A DNA stretch of 64,000 nt, from the NCBI GenBank assembly GCA_041391665.1, contig JAWKNO010000003.1, positions 496,001 to 560,000 on the forward strand, given 5' to 3'. How positions within the stretch are numbered: position 1 is the stretch's first letter; each line of letters opens with the position of its first letter. Positions 34,542 to 42,905 of the stretch are shown here, in pieces. Below the pieces are notes generated by a model, which made no database searches, was not told the DNA's origin, and was given only the letters and a program-made list of their open reading frames with translations. The position numbers and the translations under genes are program-made. The DNA is from Bacteroidia bacterium. GTDB taxonomy: Bacteria > Bacteroidota > Bacteroidia > J057.

Positions 34542-34614
34542 TGGTTAATGGTTAATTGCTAATAGCTAATAGCCAACGGCCAATCGCCAATCGCCAACAG
34601 CCAACAGCCATTAG
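34524..34614. repeat. 13-unit heptamer tandem array between convergent genes
   Basis: Units of 7 bp run without gap: TTAATGG four times, then TTAATTG, CTAATAG twice, CCAACGG, CCAATCG twice, CCAACAG twice and CCATTAG. All share a (T/C)(T/C)AA/T core, showing stepwise divergence across the array. The stop codon of the LolD-type gene (34539-34541) and that of the convergent MscS gene (34611-34613) both lie within it. Confidence 0.9.
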
Positions 34615-35465
34615 TCATCAAGCAACTGAAGCGTATCCTTTTCTTTAAGCTGATGGATGATAATCGTATCAGACATCAGGCGGTTGAGTGGAAAAACCAC
34701 CAAACGGTCTCCGATATCAATGGTAAAAGATACATTGTCGAGTTTGACAATTGTGCCTTTATAACCTTCCAATTCTATGATCTGCCCCACCTCGAAGTTG
34801 TTTTTGGTATAAAAAGAAGTGAGGATACTGGAAAGCACGTTGCGGGCAGCAAAGCCATAGGCAATGGCGAAGGCGAGAATAATTCCCCCAAGAATGATAG
34901 AAAAGTTGGAGGTAATCACCGACGTATCTATTCCTGCCTGACTGAGGGCCGTTACAGAGACAATCAGAAGGAGCAGGTAAAAAAGCCCTGAGCTGATAAA
35001 TTTCCATGCGGGAATGCCCAGCGATTTGCAGGTATTGCCGACTACGGTTTTGACTGCATCAGAAATATAAAACCCAATTGCGAGAATAATCAGAGCCGTT
35101 ACCAATTGGGGAATATAATCAATCAGGCCGCTGATCTGTTGGGTGAGGATATCGAGCCCCAGCGTCTCGGTAGCACTTAGGATAAAAATGAGCAAAATCA
35201 TCCAGTAGAGAAATCCTTTGATGATTCCGACAGGTTTAATGGTGAGGTTCATTTCGCGGAAGGAATCAGTTGTATTGAGCTTTTCAGCCAGGCGGTCAAT
35301 ACCAATGCGGGTCAGGAGTTTTCCGATTAACCCAGAGATAATTTTCGCCAGTATCCAACCAATCAGCAATAGAAAGATGGCGCCTACAAGCCGAGGGAAA
35401 GCCATAATCATTTGCTCCAGTACAGTTTTAAAAGCGTTTTGAATAATTTCTAGCAGTGACGACAT
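34611..35465 (-). CDS. MscS-type small-conductance mechanosensitive channel
   Basis: A 284-aa membrane protein of the MscS family, related to the shorter CmpX/YnaI-like forms. Five hydrophobic segments are seen: about 20-45, 82-105, 115-140, 155-180 and 195-215. The pore-helix and beta-domain region (GGIILAFAIAYGFAARNVLSSILTSFY, then FEVGQIIELEGYKGTIVKLDNVSFTI) is diagnostic. The large C-terminal cytoplasmic cage of E. coli MscS is short here, with the protein ending soon after VVFPLNRLM. It probably releases osmolytes on hypo-osmotic shock. The stop codon lies in the heptamer array. It is downstream of the ECF sigma/77-aa gene pair on the same strand (32-bp gap) and could share their transcript. 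Confidence 0.85.
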   Translation of the reverse strand: MSSLLEIIQNAFKTVLEQMIMAFPRLVGAIFLLLIGWILAKIISGLIGKLLTRIGIDRLAEKLNTTDSFREMNLTIKPVGIIKGFLYWMILLIFILSATETLGLDILTQQISGLIDYIPQLVTALIILAIGFYISDAVKTVVGNTCKSLGIPAWKFISSGLFYLLLLIVSVTALSQAGIDTSVITSNFSIILGGIILAFAIAYGFAARNVLSSILTSFYTKNNFEVGQIIELEGYKGTIVKLDNVSFTIDIGDRLVVFPLNRLMSDTIIIHQLKEKDTLQLLDD

Positions 35466-35497
35466 AACAACAATTTATTTCAAACAGGTCTTATCAA

Positions 35498-35731
35498 TTA
35501 TTCCTTACCCTGATTTTCTGAATCAGAGGTTTTAGTTTCCCATGGCAATAGCGCCTGAGGTTGGGGGGTAGTGGGACTGATCAGCATATGGACAGAGGAG
35601 CCGGCTTTGGATACAAACAGATCGATAATATCCATGATCATTTTTGTCGCATACAGATTTCCCATTGTCTGCTCTTTCACGGATTCAGGCAATTCACTTT
35701 CCGGGTCGAGATTTTTAAACGGGTTGCTCAT
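35498..35731 (-). CDS. Small protein coupled to the ECF sigma factor
   Basis: A 77-aa protein with an acidic, Pro/Ser-rich N- and C-terminus and a central helix (NLYATKMIMDIIDLFVSKAGSSVHMLISP, about 26-54). It has no transmembrane anti-sigma layout and no zinc motif, and matches no family I know. The start ATG overlaps the stop of the sigma factor gene by 4 bp (ATGA), so translation is probably coupled and the two products may act together, for example as a small regulator of the sigma factor. That role is inference from gene order only. Confidence 0.65.
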   Translation of the reverse strand: MSNPFKNLDPESELPESVKEQTMGNLYATKMIMDIIDLFVSKAGSSVHMLISPTTPQPQALLPWETKTSDSENQGKE

Positions 35732-36324
35732 ACATTTTCTTCACGTTTTTCCATTTCTTTCACAATTACCTGCACGCGCTGACGGGCACGGGCAAGGCGC
35801 ATCTTCACAGCACTTTCGGAAACATCAAACACATCCATCAGCTCTTTGATGGAAATATCATCCTGATATTTCATCAACAAAATCACTTTATCGTCGGGAG
35901 CAATATGTTCCAGCGCAATTTTGAGTTGTTCCACCCGAAGGTGCAGCAATTCATCTTCATCGTCACTCACATCATAGACCTCTGGACCTTCATCGATATC
36001 CACTGTTCCATATTTGGTCTGTTTTCGGTAGTATTCCACACAAAAGTTATAAGTAATGGAGTACAACCAGGTTGAAAACCGACTTTTTCCTTTAAACTTC
36101 GACAATTGAGTAAACACCTTGATAAGAATCTCCTGGACCATATCCTGAGCGATATCCTCATCTTTGACGAAGCTTAGACATTTGCGATAAACCTTGTTAG
36201 AGTATTTGTCATATAGAATGCCAAACAGGTCGGTCTTACCTGTCTGTACAATCGCTTCTATCAGCGATTCATCCGAAAGCTGTTTAACATTTTTTGTCAA
36301 TCGTGCGAATTCTGTAGGCTGCAT
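35728..36324 (-). CDS. ECF-type RNA polymerase sigma factor
   Basis: A 198-aa sigma-70 family regulator of the extracytoplasmic-function group. Region 2 includes YDKYSNKVYRKCLSFV, the DIAQDMVQEILIKVF segment and the FSTWLYSITYNFCVEYYRK DNA-melting/-10 recognition part. Region 4 contains DDISIKELMDVFDVSESAVKMRLARARQRV, a standard helix-turn-helix. The linker between them is acidic (EGPEVYDVSDDEDELLHL). The gene is followed with a 4-bp overlap by a 77-aa gene rather than a typical anti-sigma factor, and then by an MscS channel gene, which suggests an envelope or osmotic stress link. The trigger is unknown. Confidence 0.88.
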   Translation of the reverse strand: MQPTEFARLTKNVKQLSDESLIEAIVQTGKTDLFGILYDKYSNKVYRKCLSFVKDEDIAQDMVQEILIKVFTQLSKFKGKSRFSTWLYSITYNFCVEYYRKQTKYGTVDIDEGPEVYDVSDDEDELLHLRVEQLKIALEHIAPDDKVILLMKYQDDISIKELMDVFDVSESAVKMRLARARQRVQVIVKEMEKREENV

Positions 36325-36416
36325 TCTTATGACATAAACTTCTGTAAGAAGTCACGTAATGGTTTAGTTTTTTTTAATTCTCACTCTGACCGGGAAATTA
36401 CATTTTTTTGGGAATA

Positions 36417-36452
36417 AAAAAAGCCCCTGCCGTTGCAGGAGCTTTTTATTTA
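36417..36452 (-). terminator. Intrinsic terminator downstream of pdhB
   Basis: Inverted repeat AAAAGCCCCTGC / GCAGGAGCTTTT with a CGTT loop and one mismatch. The A-run on the plus strand gives a U-tract on the minus strand, which fits termination of the minus-strand pyruvate dehydrogenase gene ending at 36498. Confidence 0.75.
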
Positions 36453-36497
36453 ATATTTTGAAAATCAATATTCTGATCTTTTCTATACGCTAAAACA

Positions 36498-37478
36498 CTA
36501 CCGGTACAGAACCTGATTTACAGCTTCAATGGTACGTTTTGCATTGGGCATGAAAGTATCTACCAATGTAGAAGAGTAAGGCAGAGGCGTATCTCTTCCT
36601 GTCACCCGGATAACGGGTGCATCGAGGTAGTCAAATGCCCTGCGCTGAAGGATATAGGCAATTTCCGTAGAAATTGACGCAAGCGGCCAGGATTCTTCAA
36701 CCACAACGCAGCGGTTGGTTTTTTTCACCGAGTTGATCACGGTGTCATAATCAATCGGGCGCAGGGAGCGAAGGTCGATCATTTCGGCTTCGATTCCGTT
36801 TTTGGCTAGTTCTGTACAGGCTTCAAGTGCCACATGAACCATTTTGCCAAAAGAGACAATGGTTACATCTTTCCCGGGGCGTTTGATATCTGCTTTATCG
36901 AGCGGAATCAGGAATTCTTCCCCTTCAGGAACGGGGCCTTTTTCACCGTACATCACTTCCGACTCCATAACCAAAACCGGGTTAGGGTCGCGAATAGCAG
37001 ATTTGAGCAAACCTTTACCATCCGCAGGAGTACTGGGAGATACGACTTTAAGACCGGGCGTATTGGCAAACCAGTTTTCAAAACTTTGGGAGTGGGTAGC
37101 AGCCAGCTGACCGGCAGCACCACTTGGCCCACGGAAAACAATAGGAATGTTAAACTGGCCACCGCTCATCTGATACATTTTCGCGGCATTGTTGATGATC
37201 TGATCAATTGCTACCAGCGAAAAGTTGAAGGTCATAAACTCCACGATCGGACGGAGACCCAGCATAGCTGATCCTACTCCGATACCGGCAAAACCCATCT
37301 CAGAAATAGGCGTGTCTATCACTCTTTTAGGGCCAAATTCTGCCAGCATTCCCTGGCTGACTTTGTATGCGCCATTATATTCAGCCACTTCTTCCCCCAT
37401 AAGGTAAACACGCTCGTCGCGGCGCATTTCTTCGGACATGGCTTCACGGATCGCTTCTCTGAATTGTATTTCTCTCAT
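36498..37478 (-). CDS. pdhB: Pyruvate dehydrogenase E1 component, beta subunit
   Basis: A 326-aa thiamine-diphosphate-dependent E1 beta subunit of the pyruvate dehydrogenase complex, converting pyruvate to acetyl-CoA with E1 alpha, E2 and E3. It begins MREIQFREAIREAMSEEMRRDERVYLMGEEVAEYNGAYKVSQG, with the conserved Glu in GEEV. It includes the GPSGAAGQLAATHSQSFENWF segment and ends with the C-terminal domain (IDLRSLRPIDYDTVINSVKKTNRCVVVEE). Length and motifs fit PdhB; branched-chain 2-oxoacid E1 beta is the main alternative but the TYNE/VYLMGEEVAEYNGAYK pattern favours pyruvate. The alpha-subunit gene is not adjacent in this window. Confidence 0.9.
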   Translation of the reverse strand: MREIQFREAIREAMSEEMRRDERVYLMGEEVAEYNGAYKVSQGMLAEFGPKRVIDTPISEMGFAGIGVGSAMLGLRPIVEFMTFNFSLVAIDQIINNAAKMYQMSGGQFNIPIVFRGPSGAAGQLAATHSQSFENWFANTPGLKVVSPSTPADGKGLLKSAIRDPNPVLVMESEVMYGEKGPVPEGEEFLIPLDKADIKRPGKDVTIVSFGKMVHVALEACTELAKNGIEAEMIDLRSLRPIDYDTVINSVKKTNRCVVVEESWPLASISTEIAYILQRRAFDYLDAPVIRVTGRDTPLPYSSTLVDTFMPNAKRTIEAVNQVLYR

Positions 37479-37588
37479 TTATTGGAAATAAGCTCTGTTT
37501 GATTCGGGGCCGAAAGATAGAAAAATTTTCATAAACGGGAGAACTTTTTCACACATTTCAATTGAACAAAGGTTTTATGGCTACTATC

Positions 37589-37619
37589 TTAATTTTTTCC
37601 AATTTTTGGATTATATTTG
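37589..37619 (+). promoter_or_regulatory. Candidate promoter for the beta-helix T9SS gene
   Basis: A perfect -7 element TATATTTG (37612-37619) lies 20 bp after a TTA at 37589 in the -33 position. The predicted transcript start is just before the ATG at 37627, so the mRNA would have almost no leader. The in-frame TTG at 37606 lies upstream of this element and is therefore an unlikely start. Confidence 0.45.
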
Positions 37620-37626
37620 TGAAGTA

Positions 37627-40600
37627 ATGTCTATGCCTAAGCTTCTCTGTATCACCTTCGCCGCCTTGCTCTCTGTACATGTCTCATTTTCAGCAAACTA
37701 TTACGTCAGTAATAGTGGAAATGATGGCAATAACGGTACCTCACCTGCCACCCCGTGGGCTTCACTTGGAAGAGTGAATCTTGCTATGGATTTCCTCCTC
37801 CCGGGAGATAGTATTTTATTTGCCAGAGGCAGCACATTTATTGGTGCCCTCCTTATTACCGAAGGCGGCACAGCCGCCAAACCCTTGTATTTTGGGGCCT
37901 ATGGAACGGGCGATGCGCCACTGTTTAAAGGCTCCATACCCGTAAACAACTGGACCAATACCGGCGGCAATATCTGGAAAGCACAATGCACGCTTTGCCC
38001 CGATTACCCGACCAACCTCTTTCTCGACTCTGTACTACTTCCCAAAGGCAGATATCCCAATGCAGATGCGCCAAATGGCGGTTATCTCACCATAGATGAC
38101 AACAATGGGAAGCTCAGTATTACCGATTTAAGCCTGCCCGCCTCGCCTAACTGGACCGGTGCGGAAGCTGTGGTAAGAACCCGCAGATGGATCATTGACA
38201 GAGTTCCTGTCGCCAATCACACAGGAAATACGCTCACTTTCGGTAACGGCGGTACGACCAGTGCCCTGCTCGATGGATACGGATATTTCCTGCTCAACCA
38301 TATCTCCACACTTGACCGCCATGGCGAATGGGCTTATAATGCAAATACAAAAACTTTTTATGTGTACCTCGCGGGAGTAAACCCCAATACACATATAATT
38401 GAAGCACCTGTTGCCGAGCTGGGTCTTTATAGTGGCTACCGGGATTATATTACCGTAGAAAATATAAATTTCACCCGATACCTTCAACTGGCGATTTACT
38501 TTACTCATACCGTAGGCATCGTATGTAAAAATACTACGGTAAGCCAGACAGGGAAAGATGGTGTGTATTTCGAAGACTGCGAATCCATGGTTTTCGACAA
38601 TAATTATATCCACGACACCCACAACGATGGTGCCCGGTTTAGCAAATGCGACAATACCTTTATCAGAAACAACGTCATCCGCAATATCGCCATGGATCCC
38701 GGCCTGGGAGGCAATGGCAACGGAGAATACCTCGGTATTCATATGAAAGGTGATAATGTACTGATTGAAGACAATCTGATCGAAAATATCGGGTACAACG
38801 GCATTTATTTTCTTGGTAGCAATGTAAAAGTCAACCGGAATATTATTAAAAACGGATGCCTCAGCAAAGACGACGGTGCAGGAATCTATACATGGAGCAA
38901 TGGTACGGTTGTAGAAACCGGCAGGGAAATCACCAATAATATTATCCTCAATATTCAGGGAAATGGATTTGGTACGGATGATTCTACCAAACGCGTGGGA
39001 GAAGGCATCTATACCGACGATCGCTCTGCCAATGTGCTCATCAAGAAAAACTCCATCGCATGGTGTGGCGATAAAGGCATCTATATTCACAATTCCCACA
39101 ATATAGATGTTGTGGAAAATACCGTGTATGCCGCTCCACGGCAATTATATATGCGCCATGATGATGGAAAACCCACCTACCCGATTTATGACTGCGATGT
39201 CATCGGGAATGTGTTTGTCAGCCTCAGCCCGGATGAGGTATGTGTTGACCTGTTTACCTACAAAAATGATGTCGCCAACTTTGGCATTATCAATAAAAAT
39301 TACCTGATCAGCCCGCAAGACCCTGACTGGATCAACCGCCGGCGCTGGAATCCTACCTACCCGGCAGGAAAAGAAATTGTGGAAGAATTTTCGCTCAAAC
39401 AGTGGCAGACCGTTACCGGCTATGACCTTACGTCCAAACCAAGTCCGGTGTATTACCCTGAATTTGAAGTAAATTCCGTCTCTGGGGTAAATATTATTCC
39501 CAACGGGAATTTCAACTCAAACCTCAACGGATGGACTTGTTTTGGCAGTGGCGCCGGCAATAATTGCGACCTGAATCTGACCAATATTCCAGATCTGGAC
39601 GGAAACAGCATGCAGATAACCTTTAATCCTTTTACAGGAAACTCTACCTCGCTGGCAAAAATTCTGACTGGCCCTATCGCGGCAAACCGACAATACCTGC
39701 TTACCTACAGCACAAAAGGCGTAAAAGACTTCAGCGCCACAACGATTTACCTCAAGGATAAAGCAACCAACAAAGTCATTGCACCTGCCGGAATCCGCTC
39801 TTTCAATAGTAAAAGAATGGAACAACAACATCTTTTCTACACAGAAAAAGGGGTAACCAAAGGACGGCTTGAGCTAAAAATCAGCGAAGCCGACCAGTCT
39901 ATGTGGGTCGATAATGTCGTCTTGCAGGAAGCGACCGTTACCACAATCAATATGGAAGATTTTACGCGTTTTGAGTACAATGATACCTATTCATCCAAAA
40001 CCGTTACGCTCAATAAAAACTACATTGACCATATTGGGAATGCCTATTGTAGCGGATCAACCATCACCCTTGCCCCGTTTACTTCCATTGTATTGATTGA
40101 AGAACCCGCAGCAGAAACCGGAGATGTATATGATCTTACCTCTTTGACCAATATTACCCATCCGTCTGTGAGTGGTTGTGACTGGAAACACTTTGAATCC
40201 GCTACCGGAGAAGTTTTTCTCTCTATTAATCCACAGCAGAGGGATCTCGGTTCTACCTCCGCGGATGTGTACCTCTATACTGGCTCTGTTCGCGCCTATG
40301 ACGACAACCGGGTAATCAACCGAAACTGGGTGATTCGCCCTGAAAAAACGCCATCCGGGCCGGTGAGGGTGCGGCTCTACCTGACACAACAGGAGCTCAA
40401 TGAGATTATGCTTGCTGACCCATTGGTCAACGATATTCACGACCTGGGGATTTTCAAATTTTCTGCCGATGACCCTTTGCAGGAAAATGACGACTTTGGA
40501 GACAACAGCAATGGCCAACTGTCTTACATAGACCCAGCCAATATCACAGTCGGAAGCCATTCGGGAGGTTATTATATGGAATTTGAAGTAGCGAGTTTCA

Positions 40601-41193
40601 GCGAATTCTGGATTGGGGCAGCCAGCAGCAGTACGGGTTTTCCTGTAGAATTTTTGGAATTTACGGTTACACCTGAAGGCAATCACGCGCTGCTTGACTG
40701 GGCAACTGCCTCTGAATTGTCCAATAGCCACTTCGTCATCGAAAGAAGCCTCGATTCCTATATCTGGGAAGCGCTGGATGAAGTACCCGGAGCAGGAACC
40801 AGCGACCGGGTCAAATATTATCAATACAGAGACAAAAACCCATTCTCCGGCGAAAGTTTTTATCGCCTGCGGCAGGTAGATTTTGATGGTGGATTTGGCT
40901 ATTCAGAAGTCAGAAACTTCAGATTTCAGAGCCAGCGTGATTTTGTCTCGGTCTTCCCCAACCCATTCAGTCAGTCACTGAATCTGTATGCAGAACTCGC
41001 AGAAGAAGGCCCCGTAACACTCCAAGTGCTGGATCCTGTAGGAAAAGTGGTGTATGAAACAACTATTACCCAGACTGGCAGCCGAACCCTTGAAAAAGAG
41101 ATCCCCCTTCCGCGATTTTCAACTGGCGTTTATATGCTTACGGTAGAGACAAAACAAACGAAACTTGTGAAAAAGGTTGTGCGTATTGACTAA
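37627..41193 (+). CDS. T9SS-secreted right-handed beta-helix protein (polysaccharide lyase-like)
   Basis: A 1188-aa exported protein. The signal peptide (about 1-22, ending VSFSA) is followed by NYYVSNSGNDGNNGTSPATPWASL, the start of many pectate/alginate-lyase-like parallel beta-helix proteins. Repeated helix rungs run to about residue 510 (patterns such as DNNYIHDTHNDGARF, IRNNVIRNI, IEDNLIENIGYNGIYF and VNRNIIKNG). A carbohydrate-binding-like jelly roll (NIIPNGNFNSNLNGWTCFG) spans about 625-790. Further beta domains precede a T9SS type A sorting domain (VFPNPFSQSLNLYAEL ... FSTGVYMLTVETKQTKLVKKVVRID). Catalytic residues cannot be assigned from sequence alone; it may be a lyase, epimerase or binding protein. 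Start ATG chosen by promoter position; ATG at 37633 is equally possible. Confidence 0.85.
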   Translation: MSMPKLLCITFAALLSVHVSFSANYYVSNSGNDGNNGTSPATPWASLGRVNLAMDFLLPGDSILFARGSTFIGALLITEGGTAAKPLYFGAYGTGDAPLFKGSIPVNNWTNTGGNIWKAQCTLCPDYPTNLFLDSVLLPKGRYPNADAPNGGYLTIDDNNGKLSITDLSLPASPNWTGAEAVVRTRRWIIDRVPVANHTGNTLTFGNGGTTSALLDGYGYFLLNHISTLDRHGEWAYNANTKTFYVYLAGVNPNTHIIEAPVAELGLYSGYRDYITVENINFTRYLQLAIYFTHTVGIVCKNTTVSQTGKDGVYFEDCESMVFDNNYIHDTHNDGARFSKCDNTFIRNNVIRNIAMDPGLGGNGNGEYLGIHMKGDNVLIEDNLIENIGYNGIYFLGSNVKVNRNIIKNGCLSKDDGAGIYTWSNGTVVETGREITNNIILNIQGNGFGTDDSTKRVGEGIYTDDRSANVLIKKNSIAWCGDKGIYIHNSHNIDVVENTVYAAPRQLYMRHDDGKPTYPIYDCDVIGNVFVSLSPDEVCVDLFTYKNDVANFGIINKNYLISPQDPDWINRRRWNPTYPAGKEIVEEFSLKQWQTVTGYDLTSKPSPVYYPEFEVNSVSGVNIIPNGNFNSNLNGWTCFGSGAGNNCDLNLTNIPDLDGNSMQITFNPFTGNSTSLAKILTGPIAANRQYLLTYSTKGVKDFSATTIYLKDKATNKVIAPAGIRSFNSKRMEQQHLFYTEKGVTKGRLELKISEADQSMWVDNVVLQEATVTTINMEDFTRFEYNDTYSSKTVTLNKNYIDHIGNAYCSGSTITLAPFTSIVLIEEPAAETGDVYDLTSLTNITHPSVSGCDWKHFESATGEVFLSINPQQRDLGSTSADVYLYTGSVRAYDDNRVINRNWVIRPEKTPSGPVRVRLYLTQQELNEIMLADPLVNDIHDLGIFKFSADDPLQENDDFGDNSNGQLSYIDPANITVGSHSGGYYMEFEVASFSEFWIGAASSSTGFPVEFLEFTVTPEGNHALLDWATASELSNSHFVIERSLDSYIWEALDEVPGAGTSDRVKYYQYRDKNPFSGESFYRLRQVDFDGGFGYSEVRNFRFQSQRDFVSVFPNPFSQSLNLYAELAEEGPVTLQVLDPVGKVVYETTITQTGSRTLEKEIPLPRFSTGVYMLTVETKQTKLVKKVVRID

Positions 41194-41222
41194 TGTTAAT
41201 GAATGGTAACCTAACAGATATT

Positions 41223-41252
41223 TTGAAATCTACGTACATAACAGTAGATTCG
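41223..41252 (+). promoter_or_regulatory. Candidate promoter for the Bax-inhibitor-1 gene
   Basis: TTG at 41223-41225 and TAGATTCG at 41245-41252 are separated by exactly 19 bp, matching the Bacteroidota TTG-N19-TAnnTTTG promoter with one mismatch. The transcript would start about 30 nt before the ATG at 41288. Confidence 0.6.
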
Positions 41253-41287
41253 TAAAACACACAAACTACAAGAAAGTATAAAATATT

Positions 41288-42007
41288 ATGAGAAATTATT
41301 TTGATACCCCGGTTAGTGAGCGGCGCAAAAGCAGCTTTATTGATACCGGCGAAGCCAACGCTTTTCTGCGGCAGGTATTTGTAACCATGTCTTTGGGACT
41401 ATTGATCACAGGGATGGCTGCATGGTATGTAGCGCAGAGTCCGGCGTTGATTAGTTTTTTCCTGACAGGAATCATGAAATGGATCGTGATGTTTGCCCCA
41501 CTGGGTTTTGTACTGTTTCTGTCTGCTCGTATTCATAAAATGAGTTTTACAGCAGCCAGCCTCACTTTCGCTACTTATTCACTGGTTACGGGGATCAGCC
41601 TTTCGTTTATATTCCTGGTATTCAACATTGGGGTCATTTCCCAGACCTTCTTCATCACAGCAGGTACATTTGGTGCGATGGCAATAATCGGCCTGACGAC
41701 AAAGGTTGATCTGAGCAAATACAGCACAATTTTGTACATGGCACTGATAGGGATTATTATCGCTTCAGTGGTCAACCTCTTTCTGGGTTCGTCAATGTTT
41801 GACTTTATCATCTCGGTTGCCGGTGTCGTGATTTTCTGTGGCCTTACCGCTTATGATACACAGAAACTGATGGAAATCGGTATGCATGCAGATCCAGAAT
41901 CTGAATCCACCAAGAAAATAGCGCTGATGGGCGCCCTGACTTTATACCTCGACTTTATCAACCTGTTTCTATTCCTTCTCCGTATTTTTGGAGGAAACAG
42001 AGATTAA
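41288..42007 (+). CDS. Bax inhibitor-1/YccA family membrane protein
   Basis: A 239-aa protein with seven predicted membrane segments and the family pattern: VFVTMSLGLLITGMAAW (TM1), KWIVMFAPLGFVLFLS (TM2) and the diagnostic FCGLTAYDTQKLMEIG motif between TM6 and TM7, followed by ALTLYLDFINLFLFLLRIFGG. Members are pH-sensitive calcium-leak channels (as in BsYetJ) or interact with FtsH (as in YccA); which applies here is unknown. It is a single-gene unit with its own likely promoter and a terminator right after the stop. Confidence 0.9.
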   Translation: MRNYFDTPVSERRKSSFIDTGEANAFLRQVFVTMSLGLLITGMAAWYVAQSPALISFFLTGIMKWIVMFAPLGFVLFLSARIHKMSFTAASLTFATYSLVTGISLSFIFLVFNIGVISQTFFITAGTFGAMAIIGLTTKVDLSKYSTILYMALIGIIIASVVNLFLGSSMFDFIISVAGVVIFCGLTAYDTQKLMEIGMHADPESESTKKIALMGALTLYLDFINLFLFLLRIFGGNRD

Positions 42008-42032
42008 CAGTTACAGGTTTTGAAATATTATC

Positions 42033-42058
42033 AAGCCACTGCCTTTAGGTAGTGGCTT
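42033..42058 (+). terminator. Intrinsic terminator after the Bax-inhibitor-1 gene
   Basis: AAGCCACTgCCT / AGGtAGTGGCTT stem with a short TTT loop, followed by TTTTTTATTTT. It is located 25 bp after the stop of the plus-strand gene. Confidence 0.85.
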
Positions 42059-42394
42059 TTTTATTTTAAGGAAAAGAAATATTTTCTGCTTTCGATAATC
42101 TGTATAGCGGCCTGATTTTTGTCATTATACCTTAAGCGAAAAAAAATACTTGTGCTGTTACATTCTGATCACATTTTAAAAGACTGAAAGCATTATAGCG
42201 TGTTTGATTTACGGCTGAAACGCTTCACTATTCCTGATTAAGTGAAACTTTTTGCCATTCTTTAGCGATTTTTTTACAATACCCCTGGTTATCGCAGGTA
42301 ATATTCCTGCTGTTTTTTCACAATTATACAACCTTAATTACCAAATAATGATGTAAGTTTTGTAATTTCTGAGAGTTTTATTGCTCATCGAAAA

Positions 42395-42434
42395 GGGCAA
42401 AGTTTACAGGGGACGTAAACCCGGTTTTTTGCCC
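42395..42434 (+). promoter_or_regulatory. Nested hairpin in the leader of the response regulator gene
   Basis: The outer arms GGGCAAA (42395-42401) and TTTGCCC (42428-42434) enclose inner arms TTTAC (42403-42407) and GTAAA (42415-42419) with a 7-nt loop. It ends 33 nt before the ATG. A role in leader RNA folding or as a binding site is inference. Confidence 0.4.
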
Positions 42435-42467
42435 GAAAACTATTTTTTTTTCAATCCTTATTGCCTA

Positions 42468-42905
42468 ATGAATATGAATATTTTACTGGTCGAGGATAAT
42501 CCGGGTGATGTCAGGTTGACAAAAGAAGCGCTGAAAGAAACCAGATTCTTTGATAATGTAAATCTGTCTGTTGTTCCCGATGGAGAAGCTGCCATTCACT
42601 ATCTCTACCGCCGGGGAAGATATGTTGATGCAGAAACACCTGACCTCATATTTCTTGATCTCAACCTTCCCCGAAAAGATGGAAGAGAAGTACTAAAAGA
42701 AATCAAGCAGGACAAAAAGTTACGAGTTATACCCGTAGTTATACTTACAAATTCAGAATCAGAACAGGATATTCAAAAAAGTTATGACCTTCATGCAAAT
42801 TGTTACATAACCAAACCTGTAGATATAAACCGCTTTTTTGAAGTAATCAGAAGTATCGAAACCTTTTGGTTTAGCATTGTTAAACTCCCCAGACAGCAAT
42901 TATAG
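42468..42905 (+). CDS. Single-domain response regulator (Rcp1/CheY-like)
   Basis: A 145-aa receiver-only protein. The acidic pocket is ED at 9-10, the phospho-acceptor Asp64 lies in LIFLDLNLP, and Thr/Lys switch residues appear in VVILTNSESEQD and CYITKPVD. The insertion HYLYRRGRYVDAETPDL before the phosphorylation strand is typical of the Rcp1 group, which pairs with phytochromes or hybrid kinases. There is no output domain, so it probably works as a phosphotransfer intermediate or by protein contact. Its stop TAG shares one base with the GTG start of the hybrid kinase (TAGTG), giving coupled translation. The ATG at 42468 is used; a longer frame starts at a TTG upstream. Confidence 0.88.
   Translation: MNMNILLVEDNPGDVRLTKEALKETRFFDNVNLSVVPDGEAAIHYLYRRGRYVDAETPDLIFLDLNLPRKDGREVLKEIKQDKKLRVIPVVILTNSESEQDIQKSYDLHANCYITKPVDINRFFEVIRSIETFWFSIVKLPRQQL

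Larger units (their letters stand above)
42008..42467. other. 460-bp intergenic region, no gene
   Basis: Besides the terminator at 42033-42058 and the leader hairpin at 42395-42434, the stretch is AT-rich with no open frame that looks coding. It probably holds the promoter of the response regulator/histidine kinase operon, but no clean TTG-N19-21-TAnnTTTG pair was found. Confidence 0.6.

Noticed and set aside
38128..39144. Minus-strand 338-codon frame opposite the beta-helix gene
   Set aside because: The repetitive helix rungs make the opposite strand stop-poor; no protein features were seen.
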